Positions 9,758 to 18,627 of a DNA stretch of 44,538 bases are shown here, piece by piece; positions within the stretch are counted from its first letter, which is position 1; each line of letters starts with the position of its first letter. Both the position numbers and the translations under genes were made by a program. The notes under the pieces were generated by a model. The model searched no databases. It had not been told where the DNA came from and saw nothing but the letters and a program-made list of their open reading frames with translations. Source of the DNA: Terriglobales bacterium (lineage in GTDB: Bacteria > Acidobacteriota > Terriglobia > Terriglobales > Acidobacteriaceae); NCBI GenBank assembly GCA_035937135.1, contig DASYVL010000038.1, positions 1-44,538 of the forward strand, given 5' to 3'.

Positions 9758-10279
9758 ATGACTGCAAGCCTCAAGACCCTGTTCACGGCACTGCTTTTGC
9801 TGACCGTCGCGGCGCTGGCCCAGGCCGGCTCTCCCAAGCATTCCGCTGCCAGCAGTCCCAGCGCATCCGTCGGGGACTTCTCCGGCACCTACACCTTCCT
9901 GCGTGAGGACGAGGACCTGCAGATCAACGTGCGGGATGGGAAGCTGGACGGCTACCTCACCCGCTATGGTGAGACCGAGGGCGATAAGAGCGTGCAGCTA
10001 CAGCACCTCATCGAAAAGTCCTCGCTCACCGGGGATGAGATCAGCTTCACCACCACCAAGATCCACGGCGTGTGGTTCGAGTTCAAGGGCAGGGTGCGGC
10101 GCGGGGAGGGCAAGACCGCCGGGAACGAGGGGTACTACGTCCTGGAGGGGACCGTCACCCGCTACGAGACCGGCGCCGACAAGAAAACCACCGCCAAGTC
10201 CCGCGAAGTCCAGTTCCGCTCGCTTCCTTCGGACTTCGGCCTCACCATGTCCGGCCAGAAGAGCCAGAAGAAGAAGTAG
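9758..10279 (+). CDS. Small secreted protein of unknown function
   Basis: A 173-residue protein with a clear signal peptide (MTASLKTLFTALLLLTVAALAQAG) and a mature part rich in charged beta-strand-like segments (GDFSGTYTFLREDEDLQINV, GKLDGYLTRYG). It ends in a basic tail, SGQKSQKKK. The pattern of alternating short strands suggests a lipocalin-like or small beta-barrel exported protein, but I do not recognise a family. It converges on the M16 gene pair with only 14 bases between the stop codons, so any terminator must lie inside coding sequence. No conserved metal or catalytic motif is visible. Confidence 0.7.
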   Translation: MTASLKTLFTALLLLTVAALAQAGSPKHSAASSPSASVGDFSGTYTFLREDEDLQINVRDGKLDGYLTRYGETEGDKSVQLQHLIEKSSLTGDEISFTTTKIHGVWFEFKGRVRRGEGKTAGNEGYYVLEGTVTRYETGADKKTTAKSREVQFRSLPSDFGLTMSGQKSQKKK

Positions 10280-10293
10280 CCCGGCCTGGAACG

Positions 10294-11721
10294 CTAGAAC
10301 GTCGGCTCGGTGATGGACTTGGTGTCCATCTTCGGCGCGTACTTCTTGACCACGGCCTGGATCTCGCCCGCCTTCCCGATGAGCACAAAGACGAGGTTGT
10401 CCTCGGGGAAGTACTGCCCGATGATCCGTTTGGAATCGGCCAGCGTCATGGCGTCGATGCGGCGGTAGTAGCCGTCGATCTCCGTCTGGTCGAGGTTGTA
10501 GAACGCGAGCGTCGCCATCAGCCGCGCCAGTTGGTCCGAGGTCTCGATGCGTGGCGGAAACTGCCCCTTGATGTATTCCTTCGCCGACTTCAACTCCTCC
10601 TCGGTAAAGCCTTTTGCATGCAGGCGATGCAGGACTTCCAGCGTCATGTCCAGCGCCTGCTCCGTGCTCTTGTTCTTGGTGAAGGAGAAGATGACGAACG
10701 GCCCCGGCACGCGCCGCCGGTCGAAGCTGGAGCGCGCGCCATACGTGAGCCCCGAGTTGATGCGCAGCTCCGAGTTCAGCATGGAGGTAAAGCGCCCGCC
10801 GAAGAGCGTGTTCACCACCTCGATCTGCACCCGGTCGGGATTGTTGCGCGTGATGCCGAGGTTCCCGATCTGGAAGAAGGTCTGGGTGGAATCCGGCTTG
10901 TCCACCAGCAGCAGCTTCTTGCCGTGGAAGGGCGCGGGCTCCGGCAGGGACGCCGCCGGTACCGGGCGCGCCTTCCACTCGCTGAAGCGCTGCGCCAGCA
11001 GCTTCTCCATCTCTGGAGTGGAGAAGTCTCCGGCCACCGACAGAACGGTGTTTCCCGGCGCGTAGTAGGTCTCGAAGAACTTCACCGCATCTGCTCGCTG
11101 GATACGCGTCAGCGAACTCTCGTCACCGTCGGTGGGCCGCCCATAGGGATGCTTCCCGTAGAGGTAGGATTGGTAGTAGCTTCCGATGACGCCGCGCGCC
11201 TCGTCCTTATCCGCCTTGATGCCATCGATGCGCTGCGCCAGCATCTTCGTGACCTCGGCTTCGGGGAAGGTCGGGTTCAGCAGCACGTCGGCCAGCAGGT
11301 CGAGTCCCCGGTTCAGGTCCTTCTTCAGGAACTCGGCGGAGCCCGAGGTGTAGTCGGCGCTGGCGTCCGCGTCGAATTGGCCGCCGATGAAGTCCAGATC
11401 CGCGGCCACCTGGTCGGCCGTGCGCGTCTTCGTGCCCTTGCGCAGCAGGCCGGCGGTCAGCGACGCCAGACCGTCCTTGCCCTCCGGGTCGGCGATCGCG
11501 CCCGTCTTGACGATGAAGCTAAAGCTGACGATGGGGACCTCGTGCTGCTCCATCAGCAGGATGGTCAGGCCGTTTTTCAGGATGAGTTTCTTGTAGGCCG
11601 GGAGCTTCAGCGCCGATCCCGCCGCGGTTTGCGCGCTCGCCGGCACTGCCAGCAGGGTGACGACCGCCAAGATTGCCAAAGAGAGAAGCCGGTTGCGTGT
11701 GAGGCCCTTAGCCCTGGTCAT
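10294..11721 (-). CDS. M16 peptidase family protein, inactive-type subunit
   Basis: A 475-residue exported M16 homologue (signal peptide ending near VPASAQ). The family fold is clear from KNGLTILLMEQHEVPIVSF, the ADLDFIGGQFDADASADYT segment and the second half GITRNNPDRVQIEVVNTLFG with SGLTYGARSSF. At the place where active M16 enzymes have HxxEH it reads GLASLTAGLL, so the zinc site is missing. This matches the non-catalytic partner of two-subunit M16 peptidases such as mitochondrial processing peptidase. Its ATG overlaps the stop of the catalytic gene just upstream by four bases, so translation is probably coupled and the two proteins probably form a heterodimer in the periplasm. Confidence 0.85.
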   Translation of the reverse strand: MTRAKGLTRNRLLSLAILAVVTLLAVPASAQTAAGSALKLPAYKKLILKNGLTILLMEQHEVPIVSFSFIVKTGAIADPEGKDGLASLTAGLLRKGTKTRTADQVAADLDFIGGQFDADASADYTSGSAEFLKKDLNRGLDLLADVLLNPTFPEAEVTKMLAQRIDGIKADKDEARGVIGSYYQSYLYGKHPYGRPTDGDESSLTRIQRADAVKFFETYYAPGNTVLSVAGDFSTPEMEKLLAQRFSEWKARPVPAASLPEPAPFHGKKLLLVDKPDSTQTFFQIGNLGITRNNPDRVQIEVVNTLFGGRFTSMLNSELRINSGLTYGARSSFDRRRVPGPFVIFSFTKNKSTEQALDMTLEVLHRLHAKGFTEEELKSAKEYIKGQFPPRIETSDQLARLMATLAFYNLDQTEIDGYYRRIDAMTLADSKRIIGQYFPEDNLVFVLIGKAGEIQAVVKKYAPKMDTKSITEPTF

Positions 11722-13052
11722 TTCTTCCCCTCCTCCGGCTCCGGCACCAGCGTGGCCACGCTGCGATTCTTGGCGGTGAAGTATTGCTTCGCCACCCGCT
11801 GCACGTACTCTTTCGTCACCTTGTTGTACTGCTCGGCGGCGTCGAACAACTTGTGGTAGTCGCCGAAGAAAACCTCGTAGGTGCCCAGGGTGTTGGCCTT
11901 CCCGCTGATGGTCTTCATTTGCCGGTAGAACCGGGCCAGCAGGATGTTCTTTGCCTTTTCCAACTCCTGGTTGGTCACGCCCTGCGCGCTCACCTTGTCC
12001 AGCTCCTCGTACACCGCTTTCTCCACCGCCGCCGGATCCACGTTGGCCTTGGGCTGGGCATCGATCTCGAACAACGTTGGGTCGAAGGCGAACGGAGAGC
12101 TGCCGTCGATGGAGAGGGCCAGCTGGTCCTTGTCCACCAGACGCTGGTACATGCGCGAGCTTTCGCCCGTGAACAGGATGGTCTGCAGCACCTGCCGCGC
12201 GTAGAAGTCCCCGCTGTCGGTCTGCGGGACGTGGTAGCCCATCATCACCATGGGGAGCTGAGCGAACTTGCGCACCACCACGCGCCGCTCACCGAGCTGC
12301 TCCGGCTCGGCGGTGGTCACCTTGGGTGGCGGGTCGTGCGAGGGGATGGGCTCGATGTATTTCTCCGCCAGTTGGATGACCTCATCCGCGGTGACGTCGC
12401 CGCTCACCACCATGGTCGCATTCGAGGGCGAGTAGCCCATCTCGAAGTGGTGGCGCAGGTCTCCCATCTTCCAGTTCTCGATGTCCACCATCCACCCCAC
12501 GACCGGCCACTGGTAGGGATGCGCCGTGAACGCCGCCGCCCAAAGCTGCTCGGAGAGCAGCCCGGCGTTGTCGCCGTCCACTGACAGTCGCCGCTCGGAG
12601 GCCACCACGCCGCGCTCCGACTCGATCATCTTGGGATCGAAGGCCAAGTCGCGGATGCGGTCGGCCTCCAGGTCGAAGATCTCCGCCATCTGCGCCCGCG
12701 GGAACCAGTCCTGATAGACGGTGACGTCGTTCGAGGTGTAGGCGTTGTTGGAGCCGCCGCCCGCCTCCATCACCCGGTCGAACTCGTGCGGCCCGTACTT
12801 CTTGGCCCCGTTGAACATCATGTGCTCGAAGAAGTGCGAAAGCCCGGTGGTGCCCGGCCGCTCGTTGCGCGATCCGATGCGGTAGAAGATGTACAGCGCC
12901 ACGTTGGGGATGGAGTGGTCTTCCTGCACCAGGATCTTCATCCCGTTCTTCAGGGTGTGAGTCTTGACGTCGAAGTTCTGCGCCGTCGCGCCGGGAGCGC
13001 CCAGCAGGACGAGCAGTGCCGCGCCGGCCAACCATCGGATGAGTGACTTCAT
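11718..13052 (-). CDS. M16 family zinc peptidase, catalytic subunit
   Basis: A 444-residue exported zinc peptidase (pitrilysin/processing-peptidase type). The signal peptide ends near GATAQ. The inverted zinc motif HFFEH is at residues 73-77 (His73, Glu76, His77), and the third ligand Glu lies in IESERGVVASERR about 75 residues later. The substrate-chamber motif NGGSNNAYTS-like GGGSNNAYTSND is also present. It should degrade or process peptides in the periplasm together with the inactive partner encoded directly downstream. Its start lies 72 bases from the end of the trehalose operon. A perfect 14-base palindrome (13086-13099) sits 34 bases upstream of the ATG and may be an operator. Confidence 0.9.
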   Translation of the reverse strand: MKSLIRWLAGAALLVLLGAPGATAQNFDVKTHTLKNGMKILVQEDHSIPNVALYIFYRIGSRNERPGTTGLSHFFEHMMFNGAKKYGPHEFDRVMEAGGGSNNAYTSNDVTVYQDWFPRAQMAEIFDLEADRIRDLAFDPKMIESERGVVASERRLSVDGDNAGLLSEQLWAAAFTAHPYQWPVVGWMVDIENWKMGDLRHHFEMGYSPSNATMVVSGDVTADEVIQLAEKYIEPIPSHDPPPKVTTAEPEQLGERRVVVRKFAQLPMVMMGYHVPQTDSGDFYARQVLQTILFTGESSRMYQRLVDKDQLALSIDGSSPFAFDPTLFEIDAQPKANVDPAAVEKAVYEELDKVSAQGVTNQELEKAKNILLARFYRQMKTISGKANTLGTYEVFFGDYHKLFDAAEQYNKVTKEYVQRVAKQYFTAKNRSVATLVPEPEEGKK

Positions 13053-13085
13053 GGAACCGCCTCTGGGAGGTTTTCGGGAAGAGCA

Positions 13086-13099
13086 AATCCTACAGGATT
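13086..13099. promoter_or_regulatory. 14-bp perfect palindrome upstream of the M16 pair
   Basis: AATCCT-AC-AGGATT lies between the end of the TreT-like gene and the M16 start. Its position would suit an operator or a small hairpin; there is no T-run, so it is not a standard terminator. Confidence 0.4.
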
Positions 13100-13124
13100 G
13101 GCGGAAAAGTGGGAAGGCGGAATG

Positions 13125-14534
13125 CTACGCCGCCCCGCGCGGCTGGACAACGCCCAACATGATTTGAAACAGCACCAGATACCGCTTGAGGTTGGTAGTG
13201 ATCAGGAAATTCTCCTTTACGTGCTCGCGTCCGTTCTTTCCCAGCTGCTGGGCAAACTCGGGATGGGTGAGCAGGTAGCGCAACTGGTAGGCGCAACCCT
13301 CCACCGAGTGCACCAGCGCGCCGGTCAGCTTGTGCACCACCTGCGTCGGGATGCCGCCCACGGCCCCGGCGATCACCGGCTTGCTCTTCCACAGCGCCTC
13401 GGTCACCGTCAGCCCGAATCCCTCTTTCAGTGACTTCTGCACCACCACGGTCGAGATGCGCTGCAGCGCGTTGATCTCCAGCGCGCACCACGGCGGCAGA
13501 TTGAGGATGATGACGTCCGGGTCGTCGCCCACCGCCTCCCGCACCTCCTGCAAGACTGCCGCGCCTTCGGGATCGTCGGAGGCGCTGCCCCCGGCCAGCA
13601 CCAACTGGCAGTCCACATACTTCTTCGCCAGCTTGTAAGCCTGCACCACGCCCACCGGGTCCTTCAATCGGTCGAAGCGCGAGACCTGCGTGATGACCGG
13701 CCGCGAGCGGTCGATGCCAAAGTCGTCGCAGATCTTCTCCAGGTAGCTCTCCTCCAGCTCCTTGTTCTTGTCCGACAGCGGATCGATGCAGGGATAAAAA
13801 AGATACTGCGGGATGCTCAGCTGCCGGGTAAAGGACGGCGAGGAGAAGATGGCGGCGTCGAACTGTTCCACCAGCGGGCACAGGAAGTCCCACACCCCGG
13901 CGTGCGGGCTGGAAAGGTCGATGTGGCAGCGCCAGATCCAGCGCCCGTGGCTCGCCTCCTTGGAGCGCACCAGCCCCGCTGGCTGCGGGTCGTGGATGAC
14001 GATCAGGTCCTCCCCGAACTCCATCCGCTGCCGGTTCTGCTCGTTGTACATGAGGAAGACGTCGAGCGCCTGCTGGGTCAGGTTGTAGTCGGCGCCGTGC
14101 AGCGCGTTGTGAAATCCTTTCGTGACTTCGAAGAAATCGTTGCCGCCGGTGATCACCTCCCACTTGGTGCGCACCTCCACCTCGTTCATCAGCGGGACCA
14201 GGCGGTTCAGGATCTCGGCCACCCCGCCGCCCACCGCCGTGGAGTTCACCATCTTCACCGTCTTGCCGCGCAGGCTGGCCGCCAAGAAGCGCAGCTCGTC
14301 CAGCTCTGGCCTGCCGATAATGGGCTCGTAATCGTCCAGCCGCGGCGGAGGCGACGGCGCGGGCGGAGTCTCGGAGATGCGCGGTGCCCGGCGCCGCTCC
14401 CGCCGCACGACCTCTGCCGGTTGGGGAGCGGGCGCCTCCACCGGCGATGGGGAAGCAATGGACGAAGACGAGGGCGGGGAACTCTTCCGCTGTTTGGCGG
14501 CGGGCTTCGGAGCGGCTGGCTTGCGCCGGGTCAT
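13125..14534 (-). CDS. GT4 glycosyltransferase, TreT-like trehalose synthase
   Basis: A 469-residue retaining glycosyltransferase. After a low-complexity Lys/Ala/Pro/Ser-rich N-terminus of about 85 residues comes MVNSTAVGGGVAEILNRL, then KWEVITGGNDFFEVTKGFHN, the segment that marks TreT-type trehalose synthases. The C-terminal Rossmann half has KEGFGLTVTEALW, the E-x7-E motif that binds the nucleotide sugar, followed by VIAGAVGGIP. TreT joins NDP-glucose and glucose to give trehalose in one step. The ATG at 14534 overlaps the stop of the upstream DUF5752-like gene by four bases, which decides this start over a longer frame. It is the last gene of the trehalose operon. Related enzymes may use other acceptors, so the product is inferred from motif and context. 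Confidence 0.8.
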   Translation of the reverse strand: MTRRKPAAPKPAAKQRKSSPPSSSSIASPSPVEAPAPQPAEVVRRERRRAPRISETPPAPSPPPRLDDYEPIIGRPELDELRFLAASLRGKTVKMVNSTAVGGGVAEILNRLVPLMNEVEVRTKWEVITGGNDFFEVTKGFHNALHGADYNLTQQALDVFLMYNEQNRQRMEFGEDLIVIHDPQPAGLVRSKEASHGRWIWRCHIDLSSPHAGVWDFLCPLVEQFDAAIFSSPSFTRQLSIPQYLFYPCIDPLSDKNKELEESYLEKICDDFGIDRSRPVITQVSRFDRLKDPVGVVQAYKLAKKYVDCQLVLAGGSASDDPEGAAVLQEVREAVGDDPDVIILNLPPWCALEINALQRISTVVVQKSLKEGFGLTVTEALWKSKPVIAGAVGGIPTQVVHKLTGALVHSVEGCAYQLRYLLTHPEFAQQLGKNGREHVKENFLITTNLKRYLVLFQIMLGVVQPRGAA

Positions 14535-15226
14535 GGCGCACTCCTGGCGATTTCCTGCTGCACCATCTGCAGGATCTTGGCGCGCACGTCGTTCAGCGTG
14601 GCCGTGTAGATGTCGATGCGGTTCAACCGGGCCCCCAACGAAGCCAGGTCCAGGTCCTTCTCCAGCCAGGTTGAGAAGTCGTTCCGGGTCAGCGGGGGCC
14701 GCAGCCGCGCCGTGATGAAGTGGTGATGGATGCTGTGCAGGCTCACCCGCTGCAGGCATTCCGCGAACTCCTCCAGATTGCCGGCCACGAATGACGTGGG
14801 CGTCACCACCGTCTCCGAGAGGCAGAAATAGAACGGCTCGAACGCGGGGCGCACGGCCGCCGCCGGGTTCCGCTTCAGGTGCTCCTCGATCGCGGCCACG
14901 ATCCGCTCCCGCAGTTCCCCCAGGGTGGTGAAGTCACGCACGTCCACGGCCGCCAGCCGCTCCGCCAGTTCGATCTCGTTGCACGCTGCGAACACCCACT
15001 GGGCAAAGTCGTTGGAAAACCCGCCACGGATGTAGTGATGCTCCCGCAGCGTTTGGAAGGTGTGGTGGAAGATGGAAGCATCCGGACAGCGCTTCAAGTT
15101 TTCCAGCAGTTCCGCCAGGTTGGTGGCCCGCTCGCGCCCGATGCGCGTCAGGTGAGACTCCGAGTTGAAGTAGAAGGGCGTGCGCGCCGTCCGTGCGCCG
15201 ACAGTGGTGGGTAGTGTGGTTGCCAT
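14531..15226 (-). CDS. DUF5752-like protein in trehalose operon
   Basis: A 231-residue soluble protein, probably of the DUF5752 family. Visible segments are PFYFNSESHLTRIGRERATNL, then FHHTFQTLREHHYI, FSNDFAQWVFAACNE and HSIHHHFITARLRPPLTRNDF. His and aromatic residues are plentiful, but there is no known catalytic motif. Helices dominate. It lies six bases after otsB and overlaps the TreT-like gene by four bases, so it is translated with both. I infer an accessory or regulatory role for the neighbouring glycosyltransferase. The family name is from memory of the pattern and should be confirmed. Confidence 0.7.
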   Translation of the reverse strand: MATTLPTTVGARTARTPFYFNSESHLTRIGRERATNLAELLENLKRCPDASIFHHTFQTLREHHYIRGGFSNDFAQWVFAACNEIELAERLAAVDVRDFTTLGELRERIVAAIEEHLKRNPAAAVRPAFEPFYFCLSETVVTPTSFVAGNLEEFAECLQRVSLHSIHHHFITARLRPPLTRNDFSTWLEKDLDLASLGARLNRIDIYTATLNDVRAKILQMVQQEIARSAP

Positions 15227-15232
15227 CCTGAG

Positions 15233-16123
15233 CTAAGCTCCTCGCAACCGGGGTTCATTCCTGCGCTCTACGGAGTCCGGGGCCCGCTTCTTGTTCTGAT
15301 GCTCTTGGCGGCGGCTGTTGCCCCGGCCAACCGGGATCCTGGCGGTCATCTCCATCTCCAGCTTTTCGAGAAACGACCGCACCTCAATCGGATTCCGCAG
15401 CCGGAAGTGGGCCCGCGTCCGCCGCGGCCGGCCTACGCGCACCGTCAGTTCGCCGCGCAGCGCCGCGAACGCGCGCTCATCGGAGACGTCGTCCCCAATG
15501 AAAATAGAAAGGGTCGGTCGCGGCAGCTCCTCTAGCAGCCGGCACACCGCCACCCCCTTGCCGCCCAGCTCTCGGGGCAACACCTCCCAGACCTTTCTTC
15601 CCGCCAGCACGCGCAGGTCGGGTTGCAGCCACTCCAGGGTCTCGCGGACGATGGGCCGCGCCCGCCGCGCCGTGGAGACCGAGGCGCCGCGATAGTGCAC
15701 CACGAACACCGGACCCTTGTCCTCGATCCAGATGCCCGGCAAGCCGCGCAGGCGCTCGGCCAGCATCCTGCGCGCCAGGCGCATCAGCCGCCGCGTGCCG
15801 GGTCGGGCCGAGGCGCCGTCGCCATGCTCCCAGCCGTGCAGTCCCAGGTACCGCGCCCCCGGCACGTTCACTCGTCTGCGCAGGTCCGCGCGCCGCCGCC
15901 CGCTGATCAGGACCAACGTCACCCGGGGATGCCGCGCCAGCCGTTGCAGTAGGCGCTGGCCGGAATCGTCCAGCCACACCTCTTCCGGGCGCGCGCGCAG
16001 CGGGACGAGCGACCCGTCGAAATCCAGAAAGACGGCCAGATGGCGGGCGGCGCGCAGGCGCCGGCGCACGGTCGCCCAGTGGTCGAACAAGGACTGCGGA
16101 GTGGTGTCGCGCATCGGCGTCAC
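15233..16123 (-). CDS. otsB: Trehalose-6-phosphate phosphatase OtsB
   Basis: A 296-residue HAD-superfamily phosphatase that removes phosphate from trehalose 6-phosphate. The catalytic motif FLDFDGSLVP gives the nucleophile Asp34 and acid/base Asp36. Motif II is VLISGRRR, the trehalose-phosphatase cap follows (YLGLHGWEHGDG), then the Lys motif GGKGVAV and the magnesium motif FIGDDVSDERAF. The GTG start at 16123 overlaps the otsA stop as GTGA, and an ATG three codons later is a possible alternative. The C-terminal 50 residues, rich in Arg and Asn, are unusual and probably disordered. Function is secure from motifs and from its position behind otsA. Confidence 0.93.
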   Translation of the reverse strand: MTPMRDTTPQSLFDHWATVRRRLRAARHLAVFLDFDGSLVPLRARPEEVWLDDSGQRLLQRLARHPRVTLVLISGRRRADLRRRVNVPGARYLGLHGWEHGDGASARPGTRRLMRLARRMLAERLRGLPGIWIEDKGPVFVVHYRGASVSTARRARPIVRETLEWLQPDLRVLAGRKVWEVLPRELGGKGVAVCRLLEELPRPTLSIFIGDDVSDERAFAALRGELTVRVGRPRRTRAHFRLRNPIEVRSFLEKLEMEMTARIPVGRGNSRRQEHQNKKRAPDSVERRNEPRLRGA

Positions 16124-18411
16124 ATTCCGCCCATTCCGCCGCCGCTCCTCGCGTGTGCCTTGGTGCTCTCCGGGGGCTCGATCCGCAGGTCCGCCAGCTC
16201 CGAGATCAGGTTCCCGGCCCAGCGATAGATGTTGTATTCCTTCACCACTCGCCGCATGCGCTGCATGCGCGCCTTCTTCTCCGGCGTGTCCATCTCCAGG
16301 CCCAGACGGATGGCGTCCGCCAGCTCCTCGGAGTCGTACGGGTTCACCACCAGCGCGTCACGCAGTTCGCGGCCGGCGCCGGTGAAGCGGCTCAGGATCA
16401 GTACGCCTTGTTCATCCTGTCGCGCCGCCACGAATTCCTTGGCCACCAGATTCATCCCGTCGTGCAGGGAAGTCACCATGCACAGGTCCGCCGCCCGGTA
16501 GAACGGCAGGATCTCCTGATGACTGTGGTGCCACTTGCGCAGCACGATGGGCTTCCACTTGCCGTTCTGGAAGCGCGCGTTGACGCGCTCGGCCTCGGCG
16601 GCGACCTGGTCGAACAGATCGTGATAGCGCTTGATCTCCGTGCGGCTGGGCGCGCCGATCTGCACGAACGTGAACTGTCCCAGATATACCGGATACTTCT
16701 CAAAAAAGCGCTCGATGCCGCAGAAGCGCTCCAGAATGCCCTTGGTGTAGTCCACCCGGTCCACGCCCACCCCCAGGCGGGTCGCTCCGTTGTTGCCCAG
16801 CTCCGCGAACACCGCGGCGCGCTCCGCTGCGAGCACGTTCGAGGGCGTCGGCGTCGGCGCAGGCTCCGCGAAGTCCACGCTGATGGGGAAGGGCAGCACC
16901 ACCGAGCGGTGACCCTCGCGCTGCACCGAGAAGCGCTCCCAGGAGATGCGCGACTCCAAGACGCGGTCCACCGTTTCCAGAAAGTTGTTGCAGTGCGCCT
17001 GGATGTGGAAGCCCAGCAGGTCGGCGCCCAGCATGCCGCCCAGCAGCTCGCGCTGCCACGGGCAGATGCCGAAGGCCTCCGGGTTCGGCCAGGGGATGTG
17101 CCAGAAGAGGGCTACGCGCGCCTCCGGGCGCCGCTTCTTCACCATTCGGGGCAGCAGCGCGAAGTGATAGTCCTGCACCAGCAGAAAGGGCTGCTCGGCG
17201 CCCTCCATCTCCTCCAGGACGACGTCGGCGAACTTCCGGTTCACCGCCTGATACTGCTCCCAGTCCGCCGCGCGGAAGGTGGGACGCGTATGCGCGATGT
17301 GGCACAGCGGCCACAGACCCTCGTTGGCGAAGCCGAAGTAGTAGCCCTGTTCCTCCTCCTTGGTCAGCCACACCCGCCGCAAGGTGTAGTGCGGGTCATC
17401 CGGAGGGACGCGCAGCCTCGCGTGCTCGTCCACCATTGTCCGGTCGGCATCCCCGCTGCCGTGCGCGATCCACGTCCCCTCGCTGGCGCGCAGGATGGGC
17501 TCCAGCGCCGTCACCAGGCCGCTGGCCGGAACAATCGTTTCCACCGTCCTGCCGTTGATCCGGTGCATGTATGGTTCGCGGTTGGAGACCACCAGCAAAC
17601 GGTTGCCTTGCAGCTTCTTAAGAACGTGAGCGGAAAGTTTCTCCGCCGTCCAAGTCGCGTCCGCGGTCTCGCGCAGCCGCGCCTCTTTTGCCGCCGTCTC
17701 CTTGGCCGCATCCAGGCTCCGCGCGAAACTAGCCACCTCCTTCGCCAAGGGTTCCAGCAGGGTCCCGTCCGGAAGAGCCATTTGTTTGGTCGCCCCTCCG
17801 GTGCGAAGCGCTCTCATCCATTGCGCGGTTTGCTTGATCGGTTCCACAATGCTCCAGCGGATGACCAGCAGCGCCGTGAGCGCGATCAACAGCACTCGCA
17901 GCAGGACACCTAAGGAGGCGTCCCGCCAGATGCGGGACTTCTGAGCGTCGATGTAGCTGGCATCCTCCACCACCGCAAGCACGCCGGCGCGGCCCGCGGC
18001 CTGCCCCGGCAGCACGTAAACGTACACTCGCGACTGTTCCAGCCACAGGAACTCGCCCCTCCCCTGGCTCTCCGCCTTCGCCTTCACCAGGCTGGATAGC
18101 GGAACCGCCAATTGCGTCGCCATGCCCGGCGTTAGGGCCTGCGATATGCCTTGCGAGTCGAAGAGCGCAACTCCCGAGACGTGCTCACCCTTCGCCAGGC
18201 GCTGGACTAATCGCTGAAGTTCCTCCCGGGAACCGGCCTTGGCCTGGGTCGGCAGGTCATCCTGCATGCGTTCGGCTGCTCCCGCGGTACTCCTCTCCAG
18301 GTCCGCCAGCAGACGATGCTCGTCGGCGCGCACCTCCAGGTACGCCAGCGCGAACGTGACCAGGGTGATTCCCGCCACCAGCCAGAGAATCGGACGTAGG
18401 CTCAATTTCAT
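16120..18411 (-). CDS. otsA: Trehalose-6-phosphate synthase OtsA fused to membrane sensor-like N-terminus
   Basis: A 763-residue protein, against about 470 for a standard OtsA. Residues 8-26 form a first membrane helix, 27-164 a predicted periplasmic domain, 166-185 a second helix, and 186-240 a HAMP-like linker (VEPIKQTAQWMRALRTGG) running into a coiled coil. The GT20 catalytic domain begins near 271. Its conserved residues are visible: VVSNREPY, VQDYHFALLP, FWHIPWPNPEAFG, VDRVDYTKGILER, and SLHDGMNLVAKEFVA with the Asp and Glu that hold UDP-glucose. It makes trehalose 6-phosphate from UDP-glucose and glucose 6-phosphate, here at the inner membrane face. The architecture copies that of a chemoreceptor or sensor kinase with the output replaced by OtsA. 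It is the first gene of the four-gene operon. Confidence 0.92.
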   Translation of the reverse strand: MKLSLRPILWLVAGITLVTFALAYLEVRADEHRLLADLERSTAGAAERMQDDLPTQAKAGSREELQRLVQRLAKGEHVSGVALFDSQGISQALTPGMATQLAVPLSSLVKAKAESQGRGEFLWLEQSRVYVYVLPGQAAGRAGVLAVVEDASYIDAQKSRIWRDASLGVLLRVLLIALTALLVIRWSIVEPIKQTAQWMRALRTGGATKQMALPDGTLLEPLAKEVASFARSLDAAKETAAKEARLRETADATWTAEKLSAHVLKKLQGNRLLVVSNREPYMHRINGRTVETIVPASGLVTALEPILRASEGTWIAHGSGDADRTMVDEHARLRVPPDDPHYTLRRVWLTKEEEQGYYFGFANEGLWPLCHIAHTRPTFRAADWEQYQAVNRKFADVVLEEMEGAEQPFLLVQDYHFALLPRMVKKRRPEARVALFWHIPWPNPEAFGICPWQRELLGGMLGADLLGFHIQAHCNNFLETVDRVLESRISWERFSVQREGHRSVVLPFPISVDFAEPAPTPTPSNVLAAERAAVFAELGNNGATRLGVGVDRVDYTKGILERFCGIERFFEKYPVYLGQFTFVQIGAPSRTEIKRYHDLFDQVAAEAERVNARFQNGKWKPIVLRKWHHSHQEILPFYRAADLCMVTSLHDGMNLVAKEFVAARQDEQGVLILSRFTGAGRELRDALVVNPYDSEELADAIRLGLEMDTPEKKARMQRMRRVVKEYNIYRWAGNLISELADLRIEPPESTKAHARSGGGMGGM

Positions 18412-18534
18412 CGTGATCCGTTCACTCCCGGGTTCTGGGGAGCACTCGAGTTCGCCGGGGCGGCCTCGCGGGACATGACACCAGGGCCCGCCGCAGTCTC
18501 TCCGCGCGGAGCGAGGGTCTCCGCTCGCCAGGAC

Positions 18535-18611
18535 TGGTCGGGGCGAGAGGATTCGAACCTCTGACCTCCTGCGCCCAAGGCAGGTGCGCTACCAGGCTGC
18601 GCTACGCCCCG
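18535..18611 (-). tRNA. tRNA-Pro (anticodon TGG)
   Basis: On the minus strand the acceptor stem CGGGGCG pairs with CGCCCCG, and the anticodon stem CCTGC/GCAGG encloses the loop CTTGGGC, giving anticodon TGG. GGTTCGAATCC forms the T-arm. The 3' CCA is encoded at 18537-18535. Confidence 0.95.
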
Positions 18612-18627
18612 ACAGAATCAAGTCCTT

